Assembly: GCF_000954115.1 (NCBI RefSeq) | Contig: NZ_CP010797.1 | Location: 868,001 to 932,000, forward strand | Origin: Rhodococcus sp. B7740 | Lineage (GTDB): Bacteria > Actinomycetota > Actinomycetes > Mycobacteriales > Mycobacteriaceae | DNA: 64,000 nt | Reading direction: 5' to 3' | Part shown: positions 25,483-33,299 of the stretch, piece after piece | Numbering within the stretch: position 1 is the stretch's first letter | How the letters are laid out: every line of letters begins with the position of its first letter | Notes under the pieces: generated by a model | What the model was told of the DNA's origin: nothing | Database searches by the model: none | What the model saw: the letters and a program-made list of their open reading frames with translations, nothing else | Program-made: the position numbers and the translations under genes

Positions 25483-26871
25483 TCACATACTGAATGCCCC
25501 GCTGAAGTCGAGGGGTGAGGCCTCGAGGTGTCGACCGCGGGGAGTGGCGTCGATGAGTTCGCCGTCGTGGACAACAATCTCGCCGCCCACGATCACGGTG
25601 ACCGGCTTTCCTCGAAGTCGGTGTCCCTCGTACGGGGTGTAGTCGGTCGCCATGTGGAGTGATTCGGTGGTCACCGTCCATTCCAGTTCGGGGTCCCAGA
25701 TCGCGATGTCGGCGTCGGACCCCGGCATCAGTGAGCCCTTGCGTGGATAGAGGCCATTGGTGCGCGCTGGATTCGCCGAGGTCAACTCCACGAATCTGCT
25801 GGCCGTCAGACCCAATCCGTCCACGTAGTGCGAGTAGATCACCGGGAGACGCGTCTCGACTCCGGGGAGTCCGTTGGGCATATGCCGCACGTCGTGGCTG
25901 TGCACCTGCTTCTGTGCGGTGTCGTAGCAGCAATGGTCGGAACCGATGGTGGTGACGTGCCCGGTGAACAGGTGACGCCCGAGTTCCTCGACCACCTCGG
26001 CCGAGCGCAGCGGTGGGCAGCAGACGAATCCTTCCGGTTGCTCACCCTCGTAGGCCGAGTCGTCGAGGATCAGATGGTGGGCGACCGATTCGGTGAAGGC
26101 AACAAGTCCTCGTTTGCGAGCGTCCGCGACCAGTTCGACGGCAGCCGGAGTGGACTGATGCACGAAGTAGACCGGTGCACTCTGTGATTCGGCGATCGCG
26201 AGAATGGCTGCGACCGAGGCGGTCTCGGCGAGCTCCGGCCGCGTTTGCGACATGTGTGCGGCATCGACACCGTCCGATGCCGCCGCGAGGTTCTGCGCAT
26301 CGGTGACGATCGCGTCGGATTCGCAGTGGATGATGACCATTCCGCCGAGGTCGCGAGTGGTCTGCATCGTGTTGAGGATGGTGTGTTCGTTGGCCATCGT
26401 CTCACCGGCATAGGTGGTGAACATCTTGACAGTTCGGATGCCGGCGTCGGCCAGCGTCTTCAGTTGGTCGGCCGTAGTGTCGGTCCACTCGACGACGCAG
26501 GCGTGCAGAGCCGAATCGCACAGTCCGCTCGACGCTTTCGCGCGCTGTACCTCGGCGGCGTCCAGCGGCTGTTGACCTGGACGGGGGATAGCGAAGTCGA
26601 TGATCGTGGTGGTGCCGCCGAACACGGCCGCCGTCGTGCACTCCAAATACGAATCGAGCGAGGTGAATTCGCCGGAGGTGAACCCGACGTGGCAGTGAGG
26701 ATCGACTCCACCCGGCATCACCAGTTTCCCGGTTGCATCGATGACCTCTGCTGCCGCGTCGACCTCGCTCCCTGGGGTGAGCACCGCAACGACTCTGCCG
26801 TCGTCGATGAACAGGTCTGCCGGAGCGGCCCAGTGGGATTCGACGACCATCCCACCGCGCACGACCTTCAT
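25483..26871 (-). CDS. Hydantoinase/dihydropyrimidinase-family amidohydrolase
   Basis: A cyclic amidohydrolase that opens hydantoin, dihydropyrimidine or related cyclic ureide rings. In the 462 residues the metal motif HCH (59-61; HxH) and the bridging Lys in TVKMFTTYAG (K149) match the binuclear-zinc D-hydantoinase class. Further ligands lie in MVIIHCES, PVYFVHQS and TTIGSDHC. The start at 26871 is preferred because it overlaps the upstream gene by ATGA; a start nine codons earlier lies inside that gene. Last gene of a four-gene minus-strand operon. The true substrate is unknown. Confidence 0.9.
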   Translation of the reverse strand: MKVVRGGMVVESHWAAPADLFIDDGRVVAVLTPGSEVDAAAEVIDATGKLVMPGGVDPHCHVGFTSGEFTSLDSYLECTTAAVFGGTTTIIDFAIPRPGQQPLDAAEVQRAKASSGLCDSALHACVVEWTDTTADQLKTLADAGIRTVKMFTTYAGETMANEHTILNTMQTTRDLGGMVIIHCESDAIVTDAQNLAAASDGVDAAHMSQTRPELAETASVAAILAIAESQSAPVYFVHQSTPAAVELVADARKRGLVAFTESVAHHLILDDSAYEGEQPEGFVCCPPLRSAEVVEELGRHLFTGHVTTIGSDHCCYDTAQKQVHSHDVRHMPNGLPGVETRLPVIYSHYVDGLGLTASRFVELTSANPARTNGLYPRKGSLMPGSDADIAIWDPELEWTVTTESLHMATDYTPYEGHRLRGKPVTVIVGGEIVVHDGELIDATPRGRHLEASPLDFSGAFSM

Positions 26872-27254
26872 CGTGTGCTCGCGAGGTAGGCCAGCCATCC
26901 GCCGCGGTCACTGATGTCGGTGACACCGGCGGCCGTCAGATGGCTCTCGCGCATTCGCATCGACAGGGAGCCCGAGCCATCCGCCAACTCGATGACCCCG
27001 AGTTCGAGTTCCTTCGGTTCCCGGGGTAGGAGCTCGTCGCGCAATACGTCGTACTCGACCTCGTAGAGCTCGCCCGGTACCACGTATCCATCGGTTGTCA
27101 CCGGGTGCAAACCGGGAAATTCGTTACGCACGGAGAAGAATCGGTATTTCGGTGCGGTATCGATTTTCCCCACGAATCGCGCCTTGTGCAACGCGTCGTT
27201 CAGGGTGCCGCCGGACATCGCCTGTCCGTTGACGAACATCGTGACCAGTGCCAT
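26868..27254 (-). CDS. Allophanate-hydrolase C-terminal-domain-like (gamma-glutamylcyclotransferase fold) protein
   Basis: A stand-alone 128-residue protein resembling the C-terminal domain of allophanate hydrolase (AtzF/DUR1,2): MFVNGQAMSGGTLNDAL, a TAPKYRFFSV segment, GELYEVEYDVL and the closing DISDRGGWLAYLAS. In AtzF that domain helps shape the active site or decarboxylate the product. Sitting between an amidohydrolase and an oxidoreductase gene, it probably handles a ureido or carbamoyl intermediate; that is inference. Overlaps the hydantoinase start by 4 bases. Confidence 0.78.
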   Translation of the reverse strand: MALVTMFVNGQAMSGGTLNDALHKARFVGKIDTAPKYRFFSVRNEFPGLHPVTTDGYVVPGELYEVEYDVLRDELLPREPKELELGVIELADGSGSLSMRMRESHLTAAGVTDISDRGGWLAYLASTR

Positions 27255-27267
27255 TCAAAGCCTTCTT

Positions 27268-28416
27268 TCAGTGAGCTTGGATTCGGACGAGTCGGTTCGG
27301 AGAGAACGCTGTTACGTCTAGTTCTGGTTTCCTACCGTGGACCAGCTCGGTGAGGATGTGTCCCCAGAGCGGTGCGAAGGTGAAGGAGTAGGTGCCGCCT
27401 GCCACGAATAGTCCCGGGGCGCCGGCGAGTTCGCCGATGACCGGCATTTCGTCGGGCGTGGTGACCACGGGCCCGGTCCATGTATCGAGGAGCGCATTGT
27501 GGCTCAGCGCAGGCAGAAGCCGTCGAACCTGCTCCAGGTTTCCCGTGGTGCTGTCGGATCTGCTCGGGGCCGGCTCGCTGTCGTGGAACGCACCTGCAGG
27601 CCAGCCGCCGCCGAGGACGAGGCGTCCCGATCGATTCTGCTTGATCGACATTCCTTCCCCGACGTGCTGTACGAGCACTTCGAGCGTCCGGGGCGCGGCT
27701 TTCAGCGCGTGCATTTGCAACGACGTCGGGACGAGTTCGAGCGATATCCCCGCCATCGCGGCGATCGGTGCCATCCACGGACCTGCAACGTCTATCACCA
27801 CAGGTGCAATCCACGTCCGACCATTGGTGTCGACGGTCCAGACGTCACCGTCGTGGGTCAGTCCGATCACCGGTGTCGACGGGTGTACAGACGCTCCCTC
27901 GGCCGCGACCTGTCGCAACAGGGCAGGGGCTGCGAGGTCGGGTTCGGCGAATCCGTCCCACGGGCACCAGGTTGCGGCCTGAATGCTCGGGCCGAGCAGA
28001 GGTAGCGCCTGCCGCGCTTCGTCACCGCTCAGTACCTCCGTCGGAATCCCCGCATCGCGTTCCCATCGGTGCTTCGTGATGAGGGCGTGGACCTGCTCTT
28101 CGGTCTCGGCCACCATGAAGCCGCCGCACCGGTTCAGCCCGAGACCAGGCACGGTCTCGTCCAGCGTGTTCCACAATGTGCTCGTCGACTTCTGCAACGG
28201 AAGTAGCTGTTCGACGTCGACGGCTCGGCCCTGCCCAGGCCTGCGGGTGTGAATCGTCTGGATGTGCAGGTTGCCCGCGGTCGTACCCGAGCCGGCGGTG
28301 TTGGGCAGGGTGCGATCGAGTACAGCGACGCGGGATCCCGCGCGGGTGAGGGCGAGAGCCGTTGCTGCGCCGACGATTCCGGCTCCGATGACAACGACGT
28401 CGACTTCAGTTCGCAT
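27268..28416 (-). CDS. FAD-dependent oxidoreductase, DAO (D-amino-acid/sarcosine oxidase) family
   Basis: A 382-residue flavoprotein. The N-terminal dinucleotide-binding GAGIVGAATALALTRAG (residues ~12-28) is followed by the DAO fold, and GLFVAGGTYSFTFAPLWGHILTELVHG near the C-terminus is the second FAD-contact region. Substrates of the family are amines and N-substituted amino acids. Its place between a cyclic-amide hydrolase and a pyruvate-type lyase/aldolase suggests it oxidises the amine intermediate. Overlaps the upstream gene by 11 bases. Confidence 0.88.
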   Translation of the reverse strand: MRTEVDVVVIGAGIVGAATALALTRAGSRVAVLDRTLPNTAGSGTTAGNLHIQTIHTRRPGQGRAVDVEQLLPLQKSTSTLWNTLDETVPGLGLNRCGGFMVAETEEQVHALITKHRWERDAGIPTEVLSGDEARQALPLLGPSIQAATWCPWDGFAEPDLAAPALLRQVAAEGASVHPSTPVIGLTHDGDVWTVDTNGRTWIAPVVIDVAGPWMAPIAAMAGISLELVPTSLQMHALKAAPRTLEVLVQHVGEGMSIKQNRSGRLVLGGGWPAGAFHDSEPAPSRSDSTTGNLEQVRRLLPALSHNALLDTWTGPVVTTPDEMPVIGELAGAPGLFVAGGTYSFTFAPLWGHILTELVHGRKPELDVTAFSPNRLVRIQAH

Positions 28417-29368
28417 GCACAGCTCCTAAGGTCGCGTAGGCATCGTCGATACTCGATTCGACGATGACCGATTGCAGCGAGGCAAGCGTGTCGGCGTCGG
28501 TGACCGGAAGCAGTGGTTCTCGCACAGTGCCTCCTGGTTGACCGAGAAGGTTCATCACGGCCTTCAACTGAGGGATGGGGGAGGCGTAGACGCCGCTGTA
28601 GTCCGAGGCGATGAGGCGGCCGGAGAACGCGCGATAACGATCGACCCACATGCGCGCGGTGTCGGCGTCCCGTGCAGCGACGGCCTCGTAGAACGGCACC
28701 GCGAAGGGCGCGCCCACCCCACCTCCGTCGATGTTGCCGTCCCCGCCCAGCTCGAGCAGCGTGGCAAGGCCGCGTCGATGCAGAAAACTCCCGAATACAC
28801 GGACGCGGTCTGACACGGCCTCGACGGTGTCGAGCATGGCGAGCCAATCACCGGTGCTGTCTTTGATCGCGACGACGTTGTCCAGGTCGGCCAGTCGAGA
28901 GAACAAGTCGGGTGAGGTTCCCATGTCGACCGCAACGCCCCGTGGCCAGTTGTAGGCCATGAACGGCAATGATGTTGCGGTGCTGACGCTTCGGTAGTAC
29001 TGGAATGTCTCTTCCGCCGAGGTGTGTACGTAGGGCGGAGGCGTCGCCAGTATGCCGTCCGCGCCGACGGAAGCAGCGTGCTTCGCGAGCGCGGAGGACT
29101 GCGCAGCTGTGTACGCGCTGACACCGATCACGACAGGAAAGCGGCCTGCGACTGCATCGATCGATGCTTCCGCGACGGTCTTTCGTTCGTGGTCGCTCTG
29201 GCTGAACCATTCGCCTGTGCTGCCGTTCACGAGTACACCGTGAACACCCGTCTGCGCGTAGAGATTCATCAAGTCGAAAATTGCCTCGGTATCGACGGCA
29301 CCCGACTGCGTGAACGGTGTGGGAGCAGCGGGCCAGTAGCCGGACCACGCGACATCATCGCGATTCAT
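28406..29368 (-). CDS. DHDPS/N-acetylneuraminate-lyase family enzyme
   Basis: A 320-residue class I aldolase-type TIM barrel. The Schiff-base lysine is K169 in VVAIKDSTGDW, the catalytic Tyr is Y139 in MAYNWP, and the substrate carboxylate motif is NGSTGEW (GxxGE). Members condense or cleave pyruvate or alpha-ketoacid adducts; it is unlikely to be housekeeping DapA given its catabolic neighbours. First gene of the minus-strand operon; a LacI-type operator lies 53 bases upstream of its start. Confidence 0.9.
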   Translation of the reverse strand: MNRDDVAWSGYWPAAPTPFTQSGAVDTEAIFDLMNLYAQTGVHGVLVNGSTGEWFSQSDHERKTVAEASIDAVAGRFPVVIGVSAYTAAQSSALAKHAASVGADGILATPPPYVHTSAEETFQYYRSVSTATSLPFMAYNWPRGVAVDMGTSPDLFSRLADLDNVVAIKDSTGDWLAMLDTVEAVSDRVRVFGSFLHRRGLATLLELGGDGNIDGGGVGAPFAVPFYEAVAARDADTARMWVDRYRAFSGRLIASDYSGVYASPIPQLKAVMNLLGQPGGTVREPLLPVTDADTLASLQSVIVESSIDDAYATLGAVHAN

Positions 29369-29420
29369 GGGAGTGCCTTTCGGGCTCGGGACGATCGACG
29401 ACGCGTCGTACCCGCATTTA

Positions 29421-29434
29421 TGGGATCGATTGCA
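29421..29434. promoter_or_regulatory. LacI-family operator, copy 1
   Basis: TGGGATCGATTGCA fits the LacI/GalR consensus TGnnAnCGnTnnCA and is centred on the palindrome ATCGAT. It sits between the divergent aldolase operon and the LacI-family gene. The same 14 bases, inverted, recur at 30645-30658. Confidence 0.7.
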
Positions 29435-29540
29435 TAGACTGCCTTCGGGGTGGTCGAGTCGTCAAGCCGGAAACGTGCTTGTAACGCGACCACGGTCGAA
29501 TATGTCTGTCCTAGGCGTGAAGCAAGAGAACGGAGAACCG

Positions 29541-30545
29541 ATGGCGGTCACCTTGATCGACGTTGCGAGCGCTGCTGGGGTTTCGCGCAGCACGGCATCA
29601 CGCGCGTTGAGTGGATCGTCGCTGATCTCGGCGGAGACACGGGCAGCGGTGGAGGATGCGGCCCGGGTTCTCGGGTATCGGCCGAACAGGGCCGCGAGCG
29701 CGCTGCGCTCCAACCGGTCGCATTTGATCGGTCTGGTCATGAACAACCTGCTCAACGCGACCTTTCACACTGTCGCCGAGGTCGTCCAAAAGAGGGCAGC
29801 AGCCAGTGGATTTCAGGTACTGCTCTGCATCACCGATGCCGATCCGGCGCGCGAGGACGACGTACTGGCCATGCTGGGCGAGCACGGCGTCGACGGAACC
29901 ATCGTGATCGGCAGCGGTCGAAGTGCTGCGGCGTCGAATGCGCTTCTGGAGCAGGGCCGAGCGGTGGTCAACCTGATCCGTTCGGTGAAGGGGAGCTCTG
30001 CGTCGACGGTGCTGGCAGATGACGTAACGGGTGGGCGCGACGCGACAGCGCACCTGATCGAGCTCGGGCACAGTCGTATCGGGTATGTCGGTGGAAACGA
30101 GGATGCGACGTCCGGACGTGAGCGCTACGAGGGCTATCGACTGGCGCTGGCCGACGCAGGTATTCCGGTCGACGAGACGATCGTCCGGAAAGGCCCGTTC
30201 ACCACGGAGTTCGGCGCCGAAGCGATCAATTCGTTACTGGATGCACCCCAGGCGATGACTGCTCTCTACGCGGCCAACCACGAGGCTGTCTTCGGCATCC
30301 TGCCCACGCTCGTCGGCAGAGGAGTGTCGGTGCCGGACGAGTTGTCGCTGATCTGCCACGAGGACATGCCGTGGCTCGCGATGTGGCAGCCGGCAATCAC
30401 AGTCGTCGACAACGGTGCCGCTCAGTTGGCGAATGTGGCAATGGACCTGCTGTTCCAGCAGATCAAGGATTCGCTCGAACCCGATGGGCGCACGTATCGA
30501 ATCGGTGCTCGTCTGGTGGAGCGGTCGTCGTGTGCCGCACTGTGA
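29541..30545 (+). CDS. LacI/GalR-family transcriptional regulator
   Basis: A 334-residue regulator. The helix-turn-helix and hinge occupy residues ~3-55 (TLIDVASAAGVSRSTASRALSG, then YRPNRAASALRS). A periplasmic-binding-protein-like effector domain follows (HLIELGHSRIGYVGG, SLICHEDMP). ATG at 29541 is chosen because GGAGA lies 4 bases upstream; a longer frame starts at 29367 but has no ribosome site. Flanked on both sides by copies of one operator, it probably represses both the minus-strand catabolic operon and the downstream ABC importer and responds to a pathway metabolite. Confidence 0.93.
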   Translation: MAVTLIDVASAAGVSRSTASRALSGSSLISAETRAAVEDAARVLGYRPNRAASALRSNRSHLIGLVMNNLLNATFHTVAEVVQKRAAASGFQVLLCITDADPAREDDVLAMLGEHGVDGTIVIGSGRSAAASNALLEQGRAVVNLIRSVKGSSASTVLADDVTGGRDATAHLIELGHSRIGYVGGNEDATSGRERYEGYRLALADAGIPVDETIVRKGPFTTEFGAEAINSLLDAPQAMTALYAANHEAVFGILPTLVGRGVSVPDELSLICHEDMPWLAMWQPAITVVDNGAAQLANVAMDLLFQQIKDSLEPDGRTYRIGARLVERSSCAAL

Positions 30546-30569
30546 TCGGTGAGCGCGATCACCTGCGAA

Positions 30570-30610
30570 CGGTTAACAGTTGATGTACCGCGTGTCGGCA
30601 GTGTTAACCG
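30570..30610. promoter_or_regulatory. Inverted repeat CGGTTAACA / TGTTAACCG upstream of ABC importer
   Basis: A 9-base arm with the palindromic core GTTAAC occurs at 30570-30578 and in inverse at 30602-30610, with 23 bases between. TTGACG at 30613 overlaps a plausible -35 just downstream. The spacing suggests a second regulator or a looped site; the protein that binds is unknown. Confidence 0.5.
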
Positions 30611-30644
30611 CGTTGACGCCTCCGAATTCGTCTGCGACGCTTGA

Positions 30645-30658
30645 TGCAATCGATCCCA
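30645..30658. promoter_or_regulatory. LacI-family operator, copy 2
   Basis: TGCAATCGATCCCA is the exact reverse complement of copy 1 at 29421-29434. It lies between the regulator gene and the ABC importer genes, just downstream of a possible promoter (-35 TTGACG at 30613), where a bound repressor would block transcription. Confidence 0.7.
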
Positions 30659-30720
30659 AAAGATCGATTCTTCTCGAACAACTCCCTCATCGTCGCTGCC
30701 GCCCCGTCCTCGAACGTGTA

Positions 30721-31611
30721 GTGCTGCAGTCGATATGGAAAGGCTCGCTCAATGCGAAGTTAACAGGAATCGCCGCTATCGCTGTCGTGGTGGCCGGCCT
30801 CACTGCCTGTAGTTCCTCGGACGATTCCGTAGCCGCGCCGACGGACTGCACACCCACGCTCGGTGCTTCGGACCTTGCCGAAGAAGGCGTACTGACGATG
30901 GCCACCAACGCGACTCTTCCGCCCATGCAGTACGTCGATCCGAACGGCGACTTGATCGGCATGCGTGTCGACCTCGGTAAGGAGATCGCCAAGCGCCTGT
31001 GTTTGACGCCGAAGTTCGTCAACATCGAGTTCGAGGCACAGATTCCCGGTGTGCAGGCCGGCCGTTGGGACATGATCGACACCGGAATGTTCTACACGCC
31101 TGCACGTGCCGATACGATCGATCTAGTTCCGTACGAGGTGCAGGCAGTCTCGATCTCGGTGCCGTCGGGCAACCCCGAATCGATCTCCAGCGTGGACGAC
31201 CTGGCGGGCAAGACCATCGGGGTCGAAGCGCCCGGATACGAATTCGACACGCTGACCGCCATGGCCGAGCAGTTTGCGGCCGAAGGAAAGCCGGCACTGA
31301 CAGTGCAGACATTCAAAACCAATGCCGATGCCTATCAAGCGCTTTCGGCAGGCCAGCTCGACGGCACGTCCATCGTCGAGTCGGTCACGTCGTTCTACCA
31401 GGAAGACGGACGATTCGAGACAGCCGTCGGTGGAATCAACGAGGCACCTCTGGCCATGGGATTCGCCAAGGACAGCAAATCCTCTGCAGAGGTTGCGCGT
31501 GTGCTGTCGGAGATGAGGAGCGACGGATATCTGCCCGAACTGTTCGAGCAGTACGACGTCACCGGATACGACGGCGATATTGCCGTGAGCACCGGCCCTC
31601 TCGAAAGCTGA
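30721..31611 (+). CDS. ABC importer substrate-binding lipoprotein, polar amino-acid type
   Basis: Captures a solute outside the membrane. A signal segment (LTGIAAIAVVVAG) ends in the lipobox LTAC with Cys at residue 30, followed by Ser-rich linker. The mature part is a family 3 solute-binding protein (GVLTMATNATLPPMQYVDPNGDLIG start, VDLGKEIAKRL, then VDDLAGKTIGV). The start GTG at 30721 is the best in-frame codon that gives a normal lipoprotein signal, but no strong ribosome site is seen and frames open to 30580. Permease and ATPase follow. Confidence 0.88.
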   Translation: MLQSIWKGSLNAKLTGIAAIAVVVAGLTACSSSDDSVAAPTDCTPTLGASDLAEEGVLTMATNATLPPMQYVDPNGDLIGMRVDLGKEIAKRLCLTPKFVNIEFEAQIPGVQAGRWDMIDTGMFYTPARADTIDLVPYEVQAVSISVPSGNPESISSVDDLAGKTIGVEAPGYEFDTLTAMAEQFAAEGKPALTVQTFKTNADAYQALSAGQLDGTSIVESVTSFYQEDGRFETAVGGINEAPLAMGFAKDSKSSAEVARVLSEMRSDGYLPELFEQYDVTGYDGDIAVSTGPLES

Positions 31612-31641
31612 TCCGACCAACGTAAGTCGAAAGGCACCCAC

Positions 31642-32382
31642 ATGTGGTCCTGGGACGCATTCTTCTCCATCCTGACGAGCACCCAGCTGCTCGAGGGCGC
31701 GTGGGTCACGATCTGGCTCACCATAGTCAGCATGATCCTCGGACTCGCTCTCGCAGTGGTGGTCGCCTCCGCGCGATCATCCAAGCTCGCACCCCTGCGG
31801 ATAGTCGCCGGGTTCTACGTGTGGCTGATGCGCGGCACGCCTCTACTGGTGCAGTTGGTGATCATCTATACCGGACTTCCTCAGGTCGGCATCAAATTGG
31901 GCGTGATCGAGGCGGCACTCGTGGGCCTGGTTCTCAACGAAGCCGCATACCTGTCGGAAATAGTCCGTTCCGGATTGCTCTCGGTTCCGACCGGACAGAC
32001 CGAAGCGGCACGAGCCCTCGGCATGTCGCCCACGAAGGTCTTCCGCGTGGTGGTTCTCCCACAGGCGCTGCGGGTGATGATTCCTCCACTCGGCAACAGC
32101 TTCAACGGGTTGCTCAAGACCACAACTCTGGTGTCGGTCATCTCCGTACAGGAATTGCTGAGGCGGACCCAGTTCCTGGTGCAGGTGAATTTCCGAGTGC
32201 TGGAAGGGCTCTGCGCCGCAGCGTTGTACTTCCTGGTGCTGACGACTCTGTGGGGGTTGATTCAGAAGATGATCGAAGTCCGGGTAGGGCGTGGATACGA
32301 CCGCAATTACCGTCGTAAGGGCGGTCCGTCGAGTCCGAAGCTCGACGACAGCGCAATGAAAGCCGAGGCCGTGAACCGATGA
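31642..32382 (+). CDS. ABC importer permease, HisMQ/GlnP type
   Basis: A 246-residue membrane protein with about five transmembrane helices. The EAA loop is [40 protein letters not shown] is typical of polar amino-acid permeases. ATG at 31642 follows AAAGG. Only one permease gene is present, so a homodimer is expected. Overlaps the ATPase gene by ATGA. Confidence 0.93.
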   Translation: MWSWDAFFSILTSTQLLEGAWVTIWLTIVSMILGLALAVVVASARSSKLAPLRIVAGFYVWLMRGTPLLVQLVIIYTGLPQVGIKLGVIEAALVGLVLNEAAYLSEIVRSGLLSVPTGQTEAARALGMSPTKVFRVVVLPQALRVMIPPLGNSFNGLLKTTTLVSVISVQELLRRTQFLVQVNFRVLEGLCAAALYFLVLTTLWGLIQKMIEVRVGRGYDRNYRRKGGPSSPKLDDSAMKAEAVNR

Positions 32383-33167
32383 CCAGTGCGACGTCTACTA
32401 CCAGGAAGGCCACGACGATGGTCGAGGTCAGGAAGATGACCAAGGCCTACAACGATCTCGTCGTCCTCGACGACATCGATTTCACGGTGGAGAAAGGGGA
32501 AGTGGTCCTGCTGCTCGGGCCGTCGGGAAGTGGAAAGAGCACCTTGCTGCGCACGCTCAACTGTCTCGAGACCATTGAATCCGGGACCGTCCGAGTGTGC
32601 GGCGAGATGATGGGCTACTCAGAAGGGGTCAAGCGAACGCCGCTGTCGGAGGCGCAGATCGCCAAGCAGCGGCACCACACAGGAATGGTGTTCCAGAGCT
32701 TCAACCTGTTTCCCATGATGACGGCGCTGGACAACGTCGCATCGGGCCCACGTCATGTCCTCGGCACGCAGAAAAACAAGGCGCGCAGGCAAGCTCAGGA
32801 ACTACTCGACCTCGTCGGCCTTGCAGACAAGGGAGGGAACTATCCGTCACAACTGTCCGGTGGTCAGCAGCAACGCGTGGCGATCGCACGAGCGTTGGCA
32901 ATGAAGCCCGAAGTGATGTTGTTCGACGAGCCCACCTCTGCCCTCGATCCCGAGATGGTCAACGAGGTGCTCGACGTCATGCTTCGACTCCGAGACGAGG
33001 GTATGACGATGGTGGTGGTGAGCCACGAAATGGGCTTCGCGAAAGCGGCCGCAGACCGAGTCGTTTTCATGAGCGACGGGAAGATCGTGGAGGAAGCACC
33101 TCCGCGCGAGTTCTTCGACAATCCAAAAAACGCTCGTACACAACAGTTCTTGAGTCGTATCCTCTGA
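32379..33167 (+). CDS. ABC importer ATPase, polar amino-acid type
   Basis: Energises uptake. The 262-residue protein has Walker [10 protein letters not shown] at 47-55, Q-loop [10 protein letters not shown], signature LSGGQQQR, Walker [13 protein letters not shown] and switch His in VVSHEMGFA. Highly similar in form to GlnQ/HisP. The ~13-residue head before [10 protein letters not shown] may be untranslated if the internal ATG (residue 14) is used. Ends the importer operon controlled, by inference, by the adjacent LacI-family protein. Confidence 0.95.
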   Translation: MTSATSTTRKATTMVEVRKMTKAYNDLVVLDDIDFTVEKGEVVLLLGPSGSGKSTLLRTLNCLETIESGTVRVCGEMMGYSEGVKRTPLSEAQIAKQRHHTGMVFQSFNLFPMMTALDNVASGPRHVLGTQKNKARRQAQELLDLVGLADKGGNYPSQLSGGQQQRVAIARALAMKPEVMLFDEPTSALDPEMVNEVLDVMLRLRDEGMTMVVVSHEMGFAKAAADRVVFMSDGKIVEEAPPREFFDNPKNARTQQFLSRIL

Positions 33168-33299
33168 CCGGCCCAAGCGGGGCCAACCATGCGTGCCGTA
33201 GGCCGAATGAATGAATGTCGGGCGTCTTCGACTCACACCGTCACGCTGTGAATAGGGTGAGCAGTCGGAGTCCGATTTGTCCGACAGGAGCGTGTCAGC

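Noticed and set aside
28406..29368. Housekeeping dihydrodipicolinate synthase (dapA)
   Set aside because: Family matches, but the operon partners and the LacI operator point to catabolism.
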